Shown one piece after another: positions 1 to 8,348 of a stretch of DNA of 8,348 nt. Under the pieces are notes generated by a model, which worked only from the letters and a program-made list of their open reading frames with translations, was not told where the DNA came from and did no database searches. This stretch comes from Aeromicrobium sp. Lineage in GTDB: Bacteria; Actinomycetota; Actinomycetes; Propionibacteriales; Nocardioidaceae. The stretch covers positions 1-8,348 of the forward strand of contig JALRKU010000234.1 of assembly GCA_023254755.1 (NCBI GenBank). Direction: 5' to 3'. How positions within the stretch are numbered: the first letter of the stretch is position 1; each line of letters starts with the position of its first letter. A program made the position numbers and the translations under genes.

Positions 1-1828
1 CGATGTCGGGCAGGTTCTCGATGAGCCGCTTGAGGCCCGTGTCGCCCTCGCCCTCGCCGGCCCAGAAGCCCTGGAGGACGGCGATCCGGTCCTCGCGGCC
101 GTGGGAGACCTCGTCGAGGACGTCCTCGAGCTGGGCCGTGAAGGAGTAGTCGACGAGGCGGCTGAAGTGCTGCTCCAGGAGGCGGACCACGCTGAAGGCG
201 ATCCACGCCGGGACCAGCGCCGTGCCCTTCTTGTAGACGTAGCCGCGGTTGAGGATCGTGCCGATGATCGAGGCGTACGTCGACGGACGGCCGATCTGCC
301 GGTCCTCGAGCTCCTTGATCAGCGTGGCCTCGGTGTACCGCGCCGGCGGCTTGGTCTGGTGGCCGGCGATGCCGAGATCGGTCGCGGTGACCGTGGCGCC
401 CTCGACCAGGTTCGGCAGCTTGACCTGCTGGTCGTCGGACTGGTCGTCGTCCGTGCTCTCGACGTAGGCCTTGAGGAATCCCGGGAACGTGATGGTGCGA
501 CCCGAGGCGCCGAACTCCGCGCGCTGCCCCCCGGCGCCTCCGGCGCTGTCCGGCGCTGCGGCCGTGGCCCCGACGCGGATCGACACCGTGTTGCCCTTGG
601 CGTCCTCCATCTGGCTGGCGAGCGTGCGCTTCCAGATCAGGTCGTAGAGCCGCAGCTCGTCGCCCGAGAGGCCGGTGGCCTGGGGCGTCGCGAAGGACTC
701 GCCGGCCGGGCGGATGGCCTCGTGGGCCTCCTGGGCGTTCTTGACCTTGCCGGAGTAGGCGCACGGCTTGTCGGGCAGGTACTCGGCGCCGTACAGCTCC
801 TCGACCTGGGCGCGGGCCGCGGTGAGCGCGGTCTGCGACAGGTTGATGGAGTCGGTGCGCATGTACGTGATGTGGCCGCCCTCGTACAGCCGCTGGGCGA
901 CCTGCATCGTGCGGGCGGCGCCGAAGCCGAACTTGCGCGACGCGTCCTGCTGCAGCGTCGTGGTGCGGAACGGGGGGTACGGGCGGCGCGTGTACGGCTT
1001 GGACTCGACCGAGGTGACGGTGAACGACTGGTCGGCCAGGCCGTCGCGCAGGGCCGCGGCCGCGGCCTCGTCGAGGTGCACGACGTCGCGGTTCTTCAGC
1101 TGACCGGCGTTGTCGAACGCCGAGCCGTTGGCGACCCGCTTGCCGTCGACGGTGGCCAGCTTGGCGCCGAACTGGCGGGGGTCGTGACCCTCGCCGGCGT
1201 CGAACGTGGCCTCAAGGTCCCAGTACGACGCGACGCGGAACGCCATGCGCTCGCGCTCTCGCTCGACGACCAGACGCGTGGCGACGGACTGGACGCGACC
1301 CGCCGACAGGCCGCTCATGACCTTCTTCCACAGGACCGGGCTGACCTCGTAGCCGTAGAGGCGATCGAGGATGCGGCGGGTCTCCTGCGCGTCAACCAGG
1401 TCCATGTCGACGTCGCGCGGGTTGGCGATCGCGCGCTGGATCGCGTCCTTGGTGATCTCGTTGAAGACGATGCGCTTGACCGGCACCTTGGGCTTCAGCT
1501 CGTCGAGCAGGTGCCACGCGATGGCCTCGCCCTCGCGGTCCTCATCGGTCGCGAGCACGAGCTCGTCGGCGTCCTTGAGCAGCTTCTTGAGCTTGGTCAT
1601 CTGCGACTTCTTGTCCGCGCTCACGACGTAGACCGGCTCGAAGTCGTTGTCGATGTCGACGCCGAGGCGCGCCCACGGCTGCCCCTTGTACGCGGCCGGC
1701 ACCTCGTCGGCGCCGCGCGGCAGGTCGCGGATGTGTCCGACCGACGCGTCGACGACGTAGCCGTCGCCGAGGTAGCCCGCGATGCTGCGGACCTTGTTCG
1801 GCGACTCGACGATGACGAGGCTGGTCAC
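1..1828 (-). CDS. topA: DNA topoisomerase I (type IA), C-terminus cut by window edge
   Basis: Relaxes negatively supercoiled DNA by cutting and resealing one strand through a 5'-phosphotyrosine link. The window holds the first 609 residues; actinobacterial TopA is usually about 900-950, so roughly 300 C-terminal residues (the repeated DNA-binding domains) lie off the left edge. The N-terminal TOPRIM domain begins SLVIVESPNK (residues 3-12) and carries the acidic metal-binding motif TDEDREGE (94-101). The catalytic tyrosine is Tyr322 in HITYMRTDS. Further family motifs are SAGRVQSVATRL and GRPSTYASIIGTI. The start is GTG at 1828, preceded six bases upstream by GGAG (complement of about 1835-1838). 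An Ala/Gly-rich insert lies around residues 420-435, between conserved blocks. It is transcribed divergently from the photolyase gene. Identity is certain; only the C-terminus is unseen. Confidence 0.97.
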   Translation of the reverse strand, partial: MTSLVIVESPNKVRSIAGYLGDGYVVDASVGHIRDLPRGADEVPAAYKGQPWARLGVDIDNDFEPVYVVSADKKSQMTKLKKLLKDADELVLATDEDREGEAIAWHLLDELKPKVPVKRIVFNEITKDAIQRAIANPRDVDMDLVDAQETRRILDRLYGYEVSPVLWKKVMSGLSAGRVQSVATRLVVERERERMAFRVASYWDLEATFDAGEGHDPRQFGAKLATVDGKRVANGSAFDNAGQLKNRDVVHLDEAAAAALRDGLADQSFTVTSVESKPYTRRPYPPFRTTTLQQDASRKFGFGAARTMQVAQRLYEGGHITYMRTDSINLSQTALTAARAQVEELYGAEYLPDKPCAYSGKVKNAQEAHEAIRPAGESFATPQATGLSGDELRLYDLIWKRTLASQMEDAKGNTVSIRVGATAAAPDSAGGAGGQRAEFGASGRTITFPGFLKAYVESTDDDQSDDQQVKLPNLVEGATVTATDLGIAGHQTKPPARYTEATLIKELEDRQIGRPSTYASIIGTILNRGYVYKKGTALVPAWIAFSVVRLLEQHFSRLVDYSFTAQLEDVLDEVSHGREDRIAVLQGFWAGEGEGDTGLKRLIENLPDI

Positions 1829-1833
1829 GGATG

Positions 1834-1840
1834 TCTCCTC
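1834..1840 (-). promoter_or_regulatory. Ribosome binding site of topA
   Basis: On the minus strand the sequence GAGGAGA precedes the GTG codon at 1828, with six bases between GGAG and GTG. This supports GTG 1828 over an upstream ATG at 1860, which is out of frame with topA. Confidence 0.75.
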
Positions 1841-1860
1841 GGGGGATCGGGACGCGGCAT

Positions 1861-1866
1861 ACGCTA
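1861..1866 (-). promoter_or_regulatory. Candidate -10 element for topA
   Basis: The minus strand reads TAGCGT, a common actinobacterial -10 form (TAnnnT). Transcription starting about seven bases downstream would give a leader of about 25 bases containing the topA RBS. A TTGACA hexamer sits on the same strand (complement of 1875-1880) but only 8 bases from the -10, too close to be its normal -35. No good -35 is visible at 17-18 bases, so the call is tentative. Confidence 0.4.
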
Positions 1867-1928
1867 ACGCGTGCTGTCAAGCGGCGGATCACGGACGTCC
1901 ACCGCGAGCGGGTGCGGCCGGCCACGAC

Positions 1929-1934
1929 TAGCGT
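1929..1934 (+). promoter_or_regulatory. Candidate -10 element giving a leaderless photolyase transcript
   Basis: TAGCGT ends seven bases before the ATG at 1942. This is the spacing seen for actinobacterial leaderless genes, where a TAnnnT box places transcription start on the first base of the start codon. There is no convincing Shine-Dalgarno sequence upstream of this ATG, which fits leaderless translation. The -35 region (about 1905-1911) is not recognisable. Confidence 0.5.
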
Positions 1935-1941
1935 CGACGGC

Positions 1942-3447
<1,506 letters not shown>

Positions 3448-3460
3448 CGGGGTGCACCGG

Positions 3461-3473
3461 CTGGACGGTCCAG
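3461..3473. repeat. Perfect 13-base palindrome between photolyase and transporter genes
   Basis: CTGGACGGTCCAG has 6-base arms around a single central G. It lies 27 bases before the transporter start. It could be a small operator, but a single occurrence in GC-rich DNA is weak evidence. Confidence 0.3.
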
Positions 3474-3499
3474 TCGGGGGCGGGTGGCACCATGGGTCG

Positions 3500-4693
3500 G
3501 TGGACCTCTCGGGATACGGCGAGCTGCTGCGCGACCCGCGCATCCGGCGCCTCTTCTTCGTCGCGTTCTTCGCCCGCATGCCTCCGCTCGCCGCGCCGCT
3601 GGCGTTCACCCTGCACGTCGTGAAGGACCTCGACGGCACTTACGCGCAGGCGGGCGTCGTGGCCGCTGCGTCCACCGTCGGTGCGGGCCTCGGCATGCCG
3701 TGGCGCGGACGCCGCGTCGACCAGGTCGGTCTGCGGCGCGCCGTCGTCCCGTCGGTCGTCGCGGTCGGCCTGCTCTACCCCGTCGCTGCCGTCGCACCGT
3801 TCTGGCTGCTCGTCCCCGTCGCGTTCGTCATGGGCGTCTTCTTCATCCCGGTGTTCTCGATCATGCGGCAGTCGCTGAGCGTGATGGTGCCCGAGGGTCG
3901 CCGACGCACCGCGTTCTCGGCCGACAGCGTGCTCACCGAGGCCAGCTTCATCGTCGGTCCGGCCCTCGCGGTCGTGCTCGTGACCCAGGTCGGCGCCGCC
4001 TGGGCCCTGGCGTTCATCGGGCTGTGCGAGGTGCTGGCCGGATGCGTCCTGCTGTGGCTCGACCCGCCCACGCGCACCCCGGCCGATCCCGACGAGGCGG
4101 TGGTGGCCGACCCCGCAGCGGCCAAGGAGCCGTGGTTGTCGGTCCCGGTCGGCTTCCTGTTCCTGGTGAGCGGCGGCGCGGTCGTGGCCCTGTACTCCAC
4201 CGACCTCGGGGTGATCGCGACGCTGGAGGAGGCGCATCGCACCGGCGCCATCGCGCTCGTCTACGGCGTGTGGGGCGGCGCCTCGCTGCTCGGCGGACTC
4301 GTCTACGGCGCGCTGCAGTCGTCGATCCGCCCGTCCTACCTGATGCTCGCGCTGGGGCTCACCACGATCCCGGTCGGCCTCTCGCACTCGGTGTGGATGC
4401 TGACGCTGGCGGTGATCCCCACCGGCGTCCTCTGTGCACCCACCCTGACCGCCGCGTCCGAGTGGATCGCCAAGCTCACCCCCGAGTCGCGCCGCGGCGA
4501 GGCGATGGGCTGGATGGGCTCGTCGCACACCGCGGCTGCGGCCGTCAGCGCCCCGCTCATCGGCGTGGCCATCGACGGCATCGGGCCGTGGGCCGCGTTC
4601 GCGGCCGGCGGCGCCGTGGCGGTCGCCATCGCCCTCGCGGTGCTCGCGGGCCAGGCGGTTCCGCGCCTCAGGGCCGCCCCCACCTCGCGCTGA
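3500..4693 (+). CDS. Major facilitator superfamily (MFS) transporter, substrate unknown
   Basis: A 397-residue integral membrane protein with about 12 hydrophobic helices in two halves, joined by a charged Pro/Ala/Asp-rich cytoplasmic loop (roughly DPPTRTPADPDEAVVADP). The loop between helices 2 and 3 has WRGRRVDQVGLRRAV, a divergent form of the MFS signature GxxxDRxGRR. MFS carriers move small solutes by facilitated transport or ion coupling; the overall look is of an efflux-type carrier, but nothing fixes the substrate. I chose GTG 3500 (VDLSGYGELLRDPRIRRLFF) because such proteins begin with a short amphipathic stretch before helix 1. The in-frame GTG at 3452 would add 16 residues of poor quality, and ATG 3492 is out of frame. 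No strong Shine-Dalgarno sequence is visible, so translation may depend on the upstream gene. It follows the photolyase on the same strand by 52 bases, suggesting an operon, and converges on the methyltransferase gene. Confidence 0.88.
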   Translation: MDLSGYGELLRDPRIRRLFFVAFFARMPPLAAPLAFTLHVVKDLDGTYAQAGVVAAASTVGAGLGMPWRGRRVDQVGLRRAVVPSVVAVGLLYPVAAVAPFWLLVPVAFVMGVFFIPVFSIMRQSLSVMVPEGRRRTAFSADSVLTEASFIVGPALAVVLVTQVGAAWALAFIGLCEVLAGCVLLWLDPPTRTPADPDEAVVADPAAAKEPWLSVPVGFLFLVSGGAVVALYSTDLGVIATLEEAHRTGAIALVYGVWGGASLLGGLVYGALQSSIRPSYLMLALGLTTIPVGLSHSVWMLTLAVIPTGVLCAPTLTAASEWIAKLTPESRRGEAMGWMGSSHTAAAAVSAPLIGVAIDGIGPWAAFAAGGAVAVAIALAVLAGQAVPRLRAAPTSR

Positions 4694-4744
4694 GCGGCGT
4701 GGTCCGACAGGTCTCGCGCCTCGGCGCCGGTCACGACGTGGCGG

Positions 4745-6199
4745 TCAGCGGATGAGGAAGCCGTCGGCCACGAGGGCGCGGACGCGGTCGGCGTAGTCGG
4801 CGCGCAGGCCCGGCCGGTCGAGCAGCGAGCCCACGGCGTCGAGGATCGCTCCCGCCGTCAGGTCGCCGTCGCAGGCGCCGACCAGGGCCGCCTCGACCGT
4901 GTCGACCTGCACGGCCCGGACCAGTCCCTCGGTGCGGCGCAGCACGATCGCCTCGGGGTCGTCGGCACCCGGTGCGCCGTGGGTGTCCTGCACGACGTCG
5001 GCCGACCGGCGCCACCGCACGTCGAGGGCGTCGGTCGCGAGCGCGTCGACGGCGCGGTGCTGCTCGGCGACCGACGTCGCCACCGGCCCGACCACCTCCC
5101 CCGCGAACGTCTCGATCCGGACGTCGGGCACCTCGCGGTCCGCCCGCCGCAGGGTGATCCAGCCGAAGCCCATCGCCTCGATCCGCTGGTCGGCGAACCA
5201 CGACAACCAGCGGTCGTACCGCGCGACGTGCTCGGGTCCTGGCGCGACGCCCATGTCCGCCAACCACATCTCGGTGTAGGCGGAGAGGTCGAGGACCTCG
5301 CGCTGCACGATCCAGGCGTCGAGGCCGGTGCCCGAGACCCAGCCGGCCAGCCGCTCGTCCCACGTCTCGTCCGCGGTGTGCAGCCACGCGGCCAGCACCT
5401 GGCAGCGACCACCGGGTGCCAGGTGGTCGGCCGCGCCGGTGACCACCCGGCGCACGACCTCGTCGCCCGGCAGACCGGTCTCGCGGTAGACGAGACGGTC
5501 GCCCTCGGGAGGCGACACGACGAAGGGCGGGTTGGTCGCGATCAGGTCGAAGCGCTCCCTGACGACCGGCTCGTACAGGCTGCCGGCGCGGACCTCGAAC
5601 GGCACCTCGTTCAGCCGGGACGTCAGGTCGGCCATGGCGAGGGCACGGGGGTTCACGTCGGTCGCGACGACCCGGTCGGCGTGCTGGGCGAGGTGCAGCC
5701 CCTGGACACCGCAGCCCGTGCCGAGGTCGAGCGCTCGCCCGACCGGCTCGCGCACCACCAGCCCTGCGAGGCTCGACGACGCCTCGCTGATGCCGAGGAC
5801 GTGCTCGGGATCCATCGGCGCGAGCGGGGCGTCCAGCCCCGGCGTCAGGTCGCAGACGACCCACCAGTCGTGGGTCTCGTCGCCGTACGGCCGCACGTCG
5901 ACCGCGGCCCGAACCGCATCGCCGTCGACGGCGAGCAGGCCGCCCGCGGCGAGCCCGCCGACGAGGCCCGGCAGCGCGGCGTCGACCTCCCGTCGCGGGA
6001 CCCCGGCCTGCAGGGAGAACAGCCGGACCAGCGTCTCGAGCGGCGAGCCCCCTCGCGTCGCTCGCAGCGCGGGCGCCACCTGGTTGCGCGTGAGGGCCCG
6101 GTGCGCCTCGTCGCCGAGCACCGCGTACACCGCATCGGCCGTGAAGTCCGCCGCCTCGAGGGCGTCGCGGAGTCGGCCTGCCGTCGCGTCGTCGAGCAT
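4745..6199 (-). CDS. DUF7059-type class I SAM-dependent methyltransferase
   Basis: A 484-residue soluble protein. The N-terminal region (about 1-110) is a helical, winged-helix-like domain of the sort annotated DUF7059 in Actinobacteria. It is followed by a Rossmann methyltransferase core: SAM-binding motif I ALDLGTGCG (156-164), the acidic ribose contact ATDVNP (179-184), and catalytic motif IV NPPF (223-226). The NPPF/NPPY motif is typical of enzymes methylating planar amides or exocyclic amines, such as the release-factor enzyme PrmC and 23S rRNA guanine N2-methyltransferases, so an rRNA, DNA or glutamine target is plausible; the true substrate is unknown. The region after about 290 is longer than in PrmC and may set specificity. 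The start is ATG 6199, with GGGAGG about 8 bases upstream. It lies 61 bases after the hppA stop on the same strand with a strong hairpin between, so it probably has its own promoter. Confidence 0.88.
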   Translation of the reverse strand: MLDDATAGRLRDALEAADFTADAVYAVLGDEAHRALTRNQVAPALRATRGGSPLETLVRLFSLQAGVPRREVDAALPGLVGGLAAGGLLAVDGDAVRAAVDVRPYGDETHDWWVVCDLTPGLDAPLAPMDPEHVLGISEASSSLAGLVVREPVGRALDLGTGCGVQGLHLAQHADRVVATDVNPRALAMADLTSRLNEVPFEVRAGSLYEPVVRERFDLIATNPPFVVSPPEGDRLVYRETGLPGDEVVRRVVTGAADHLAPGGRCQVLAAWLHTADETWDERLAGWVSGTGLDAWIVQREVLDLSAYTEMWLADMGVAPGPEHVARYDRWLSWFADQRIEAMGFGWITLRRADREVPDVRIETFAGEVVGPVATSVAEQHRAVDALATDALDVRWRRSADVVQDTHGAPGADDPEAIVLRRTEGLVRAVQVDTVEAALVGACDGDLTAGAILDAVGSLLDRPGLRADYADRVRALVADGFLIR

Positions 6200-6217
6200 G
6201 GCGCCACCCTCCCACGA

Positions 6218-6249
6218 CGACGGCCCCCCACCCAGGTGAGGGGCCGTCG
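6218..6249 (-). terminator. GC-rich hairpin, probable hppA transcription terminator
   Basis: A perfect 10-base-pair stem, CGACGGCCCC (6218-6227) with GGGGCCGTCG (6240-6249). It continues past one C/A mismatch into an inner CACC/GGTG stem with a two-base loop. It begins 12 bases after the hppA stop codon. There is no T-tract on either side, which is usual for actinobacterial terminators. It separates hppA from the methyltransferase gene. Confidence 0.7.
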
Positions 6250-6260
6250 CGCGGCGTGGC

Positions 6261-8237
6261 TCAGGCGTCGACGAGCTCGTCGGCCGGGGCCTCGTCGCCG
6301 CCGATCGCGATCGGTCGCCGCTTGGACACGTAGACCGCGACCACGATGATCAGCGCCGCGACGCCCGCCACCGAGTAGCGGACCCAGGCGTTCTCGTCGT
6401 CGCCGTAGCTGTACTTCACGACGAGCGGCACGATCAGCAGCGCGACCAGGTTCATCACCTTGAGCAGCGGGTTGATGGCCGGCCCGGCGGTGTCCTTGAA
6501 CGGGTCGCCGACCGTGTCGCCGATGATCGTGGCCTCGTGGGCCTCCGATCCCTTGCCACCGTGGTTGCCGTCCTCGACCAGCTTCTTGGCGTTGTCCCAC
6601 GCACCACCGGAGTTCGCCAGGAACACCGCCATCAGCGTGCCGGCACCGATCGCACCGGCCAGGTACGCACCCAGCGGTGCGATGCCCAGGCCGAAGCCGA
6701 CGGCGATGGGCGCGAAGATCGCCAGGATGCCGGGCGTTGCCAGCTCGCGCAGCGAGTCGCGCGTGCAGATGTCGACGACCTTGCCGTACTCCGGACGGCC
6801 GGTGCCCTCCATGATCCCGGGGATCTCCTTGAACTGCCGGCGCACCTCGAAGACCACGGCACCGGCGGCCCGACCCACCGCGTTGATCGCGAGGCCGGAG
6901 AACAAGAACACGACCGCGGCACCGATGATCAGGCCGACGAGGACGCTGGGATCGGTGACGTTGACGATGCCCTGGATGACCTCGACGTCGATGCGGTTCT
7001 CCTGCAGACCCTCGAGGAACGCCCGGATCGGACCCGGGTCGTTGGCGTCGAACGCGTTCAGGATGTCGCTGAACGAGTCCTTGATCGCGTCGGTGAACGA
7101 ACCGAACAGCGCCGTCGCCGCCAGCACGGCCGTCGCGATCGCGATGCCCTTGGTGATGGCCTTGGTCGTGTTGCCGACCGCGTCGAGCTCGGTGAGGATC
7201 TGCGCCCCCTCCTCGCCGACGTCGCCCGACATCTCCGCGATCCCCTGGGCGTTGTCGCTGACCGGGCCGAACGTATCCATCGCGACGATGACGCCGACCG
7301 TCGTGAGCAGGCCGCAGCCCGCGAGCGCGACGGCGAACAGTGCCACGATGAGCGATCCGGCGCCGAGCCAGAACGCGCCGAAGACGGCCGCTCCGATCAC
7401 GATCGCGGTGTAGACCGCCGACTCGAAGCCGACGGACAGGCCCGACAGGATCACGGTGGCCGGACCGGTGAGCGACGTCTTGCCGACGTCCTGCACCGGG
7501 CGGGTCTCGGTGCCGGTGAAGTACCCGGTGAGCGCCAGGATCACGGCCGCGAGCACGATGCCGATGAGCACCGCGAGCACCGCGATGAAGCGCGGGTCGG
7601 CGTCGAGCTGGCTGAGGTCCTCGCTGCCGAAGAACCGCGTGATGAGGGCCTCGACCTGGTCGTTCTGGTTGATGCCGGGCAGACCGAGCTTGTCGAAGCT
7701 GCTGGGCAGGTAGAACCAGGAGAAGATGCCGGAGCCGACGGCTCCCACGAAGGCGGAGACGTAGAAGGAGCGGTTGATCGTCGTCAGGCCGCTCTCGCCC
7801 ACGCGGGCGCGGGTCAGGAACACGCCGAGGATGGCGGTGACGGCACCGATGGCCGGGATCACGAGCGGGAGGACGAGGCCCTTCTCGCCGAAGGCGACCG
7901 AGCCGAGGATCAGCGCGGCCACAAGCGTGACGGCGTAGGACTCGAACAGGTCGGCCGCCATGCCGGCGCAGTCACCCACGTTGTCGCCCACGTTGTCGGC
8001 GATCGTCGCGGCGTTGCGCGGGTCGTCCTCGGGGATGTTGTTCTCGACCTTGCCCACCAGGTCGGCACCGACGTCGGCCGCCTTGGTGAAGATGCCGCCG
8101 CCGACCCGCATGAACATCGCCAGCAGCGCGGCACCGAAGCCGAAGCCCTCGAGCACGGTGGGCGCCTCGTCCTGGAAGAGCAGCACGACGATGCTGGCAC
8201 CGAGCAGGCCGAGGCCGACGGTCAGCATTACTGCCAC
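6261..8237 (-). CDS. hppA: Membrane proton-translocating pyrophosphatase, 5' end lost at a sequence junction
   Basis: The family hydrolyses pyrophosphate at the cytoplasmic face and pumps protons (or sodium) out through a bundle of about 16 helices. The 658 residues here contain the pyrophosphate-binding motif DVGADLVGKVE (55-65), the acidic DNVGDNVGDCAGMAADLFES block (81-100), GNTTKAITKG (355-364) and the C-terminal GDTVGDPFKDTAGP (573-586). Lysine in GNTTKA, where potassium-dependent enzymes have alanine, marks the K+-independent proton-pumping class. The usual actinobacterial protein is about 750-800 residues; about 100-170 N-terminal residues, including the first two or so helices, are missing. 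Homology starts at MLTVGLGLLGAS (ATG 8228). Upstream in the same frame come only Ala-Val, a GTG at 8237 and then a TGA stop at 8238-8240, in sequence of different composition. The fragment is therefore probably non-functional, or the junction is an assembly error. The GTG 8237 start has no credible RBS and is nominal. Confidence 0.9.
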   Translation of the reverse strand: MAVMLTVGLGLLGASIVVLLFQDEAPTVLEGFGFGAALLAMFMRVGGGIFTKAADVGADLVGKVENNIPEDDPRNAATIADNVGDNVGDCAGMAADLFESYAVTLVAALILGSVAFGEKGLVLPLVIPAIGAVTAILGVFLTRARVGESGLTTINRSFYVSAFVGAVGSGIFSWFYLPSSFDKLGLPGINQNDQVEALITRFFGSEDLSQLDADPRFIAVLAVLIGIVLAAVILALTGYFTGTETRPVQDVGKTSLTGPATVILSGLSVGFESAVYTAIVIGAAVFGAFWLGAGSLIVALFAVALAGCGLLTTVGVIVAMDTFGPVSDNAQGIAEMSGDVGEEGAQILTELDAVGNTTKAITKGIAIATAVLAATALFGSFTDAIKDSFSDILNAFDANDPGPIRAFLEGLQENRIDVEVIQGIVNVTDPSVLVGLIIGAAVVFLFSGLAINAVGRAAGAVVFEVRRQFKEIPGIMEGTGRPEYGKVVDICTRDSLRELATPGILAIFAPIAVGFGLGIAPLGAYLAGAIGAGTLMAVFLANSGGAWDNAKKLVEDGNHGGKGSEAHEATIIGDTVGDPFKDTAGPAINPLLKVMNLVALLIVPLVVKYSYGDDENAWVRYSVAGVAALIIVVAVYVSKRRPIAIGGDEAPADELVDA

Positions 8238-8348
8238 TCAAGCTCATTTCTACCTTCAGGCGTGTTGACGCACCCACTATACAAAGTGGTGTGGTCCCCG
8301 TTTCAGCACTTAGTACCGGGTTGACGGTAAACTCATTAGAGGTACATC
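8229..8348. mobile_element. Foreign non-coding sequence abutting hppA, probable insertion-element end
   Basis: From 8229 to the window end the sequence is about 50% G+C by hand count, against about 70% elsewhere, and shows no continuation of HppA in any frame. Both strands have early stops and no usable ORF. It contains the spaced repeats TTGACG (8265-8270 and 8321-8326) and CTCATT (8243-8248 and 8332-8337), and a short hairpin CCACT/AGTGG (8274-8278 and 8285-8289). Spaced terminal repeats of this sort occur as transposase-binding sites. A multicopy insertion sequence would also explain a contig ending one k-mer length into it. I cannot assign a family, and a chimeric join is possible. Confidence 0.4.

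Noticed and set aside
101..1867. Long plus-strand open frame of 588 codons
   Set aside because: It is antisense to topA, which has clear TOPRIM and active-site motifs; the frame is Arg/Asp/Val-rich with no recognisable domain, typical of high-GC shadow frames.
4694..4744. Terminator between the convergent transporter and methyltransferase genes
   Set aside because: Only short palindromes such as CGGCGCCG and CACGACGTG are present, with no stem-loop of convincing length and no T-tract.
3484..4755. Plus-strand open frame of 423 codons overlapping the transporter
   Set aside because: It is Arg/Pro-rich with no membrane helices; the overlapping frame encodes a clear 12-helix MFS protein.
4979..6349. 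Plus-strand open frame of 456 codons
   Set aside because: It lies opposite the methyltransferase, whose motifs are unmistakable, and runs into the hairpin and hppA.
8265..8284. TTGACG and TATACA as a promoter in the foreign tail
   Set aside because: The spacing between the two hexamers is about 8 bases, far below 16-18, and no gene follows within the window.
8275..8290. Resemblance to a recombinational-cloning att site core (TATACAAAGTGG)
   Set aside because: Only about a dozen bases match loosely and the flanks do not resemble vector sequence; it is better read as a chance match within a hairpin.
6537..8324. Long plus-strand open frame of 595 codons
   Set aside because: It is antisense to hppA and consists of Asp/Arg/Glu/Gly-rich low-complexity protein with no family motif.

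Overview
The window is high-GC actinobacterial chromosome (about 70% G+C by eye, strong G/C third-position bias, GTG starts, short intergenic gaps). The TopA, HppA and methyltransferase sequences look most like Nocardioidaceae-type Propionibacteriales (Nocardioides/Aeromicrobium); this placement is an inference from remembered homologues, not a search. The left edge cuts topA and the right edge lies in foreign sequence, so this may be a whole contig or a contig end.

Layout, left to right. (1) 1-1828, minus: topA, DNA topoisomerase I, missing its C-terminus at the window edge. (2) 1829-1941: a divergent intergenic region with a leaderless-type promoter for the photolyase and the RBS and probable promoter of topA. 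(3) 1942-3447, plus: a photolyase/cryptochrome-like flavoprotein of the PhrB/COG3046 family that lacks all four iron-sulfur cysteines of the characterised members. (4) 3500-4693, plus: a 12-helix major facilitator transporter, probably co-transcribed with the photolyase. (5) 4745-6199, minus: a DUF7059-type class I SAM-dependent methyltransferase, convergent with the transporter. (6) 6218-6249: a strong GC-rich hairpin, the probable hppA terminator. (7) 6261-8237, minus: hppA, the membrane proton-pumping pyrophosphatase, whose 5' end is replaced by unrelated sequence. (8) 8229-8348: about 120 bases of roughly 50% G+C non-coding sequence, probably the end of an insertion element, alternatively an assembly chimera.

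The hppA, methyltransferase and topA genes share one strand and look like a conserved housekeeping neighbourhood; the photolyase and transporter sit between them on the other strand like an accessory cassette. HppA would couple cytosolic pyrophosphate hydrolysis to proton export, TopA relaxes negative supercoils, and the photolyase would repair UV lesions or sense light. I see no CRISPR array, RNA gene, toxin-antitoxin pair or defence system, and no clearly new multi-gene system. The two points most worth following are the cysteine-free photolyase and the interruption of hppA at 8228/8229.
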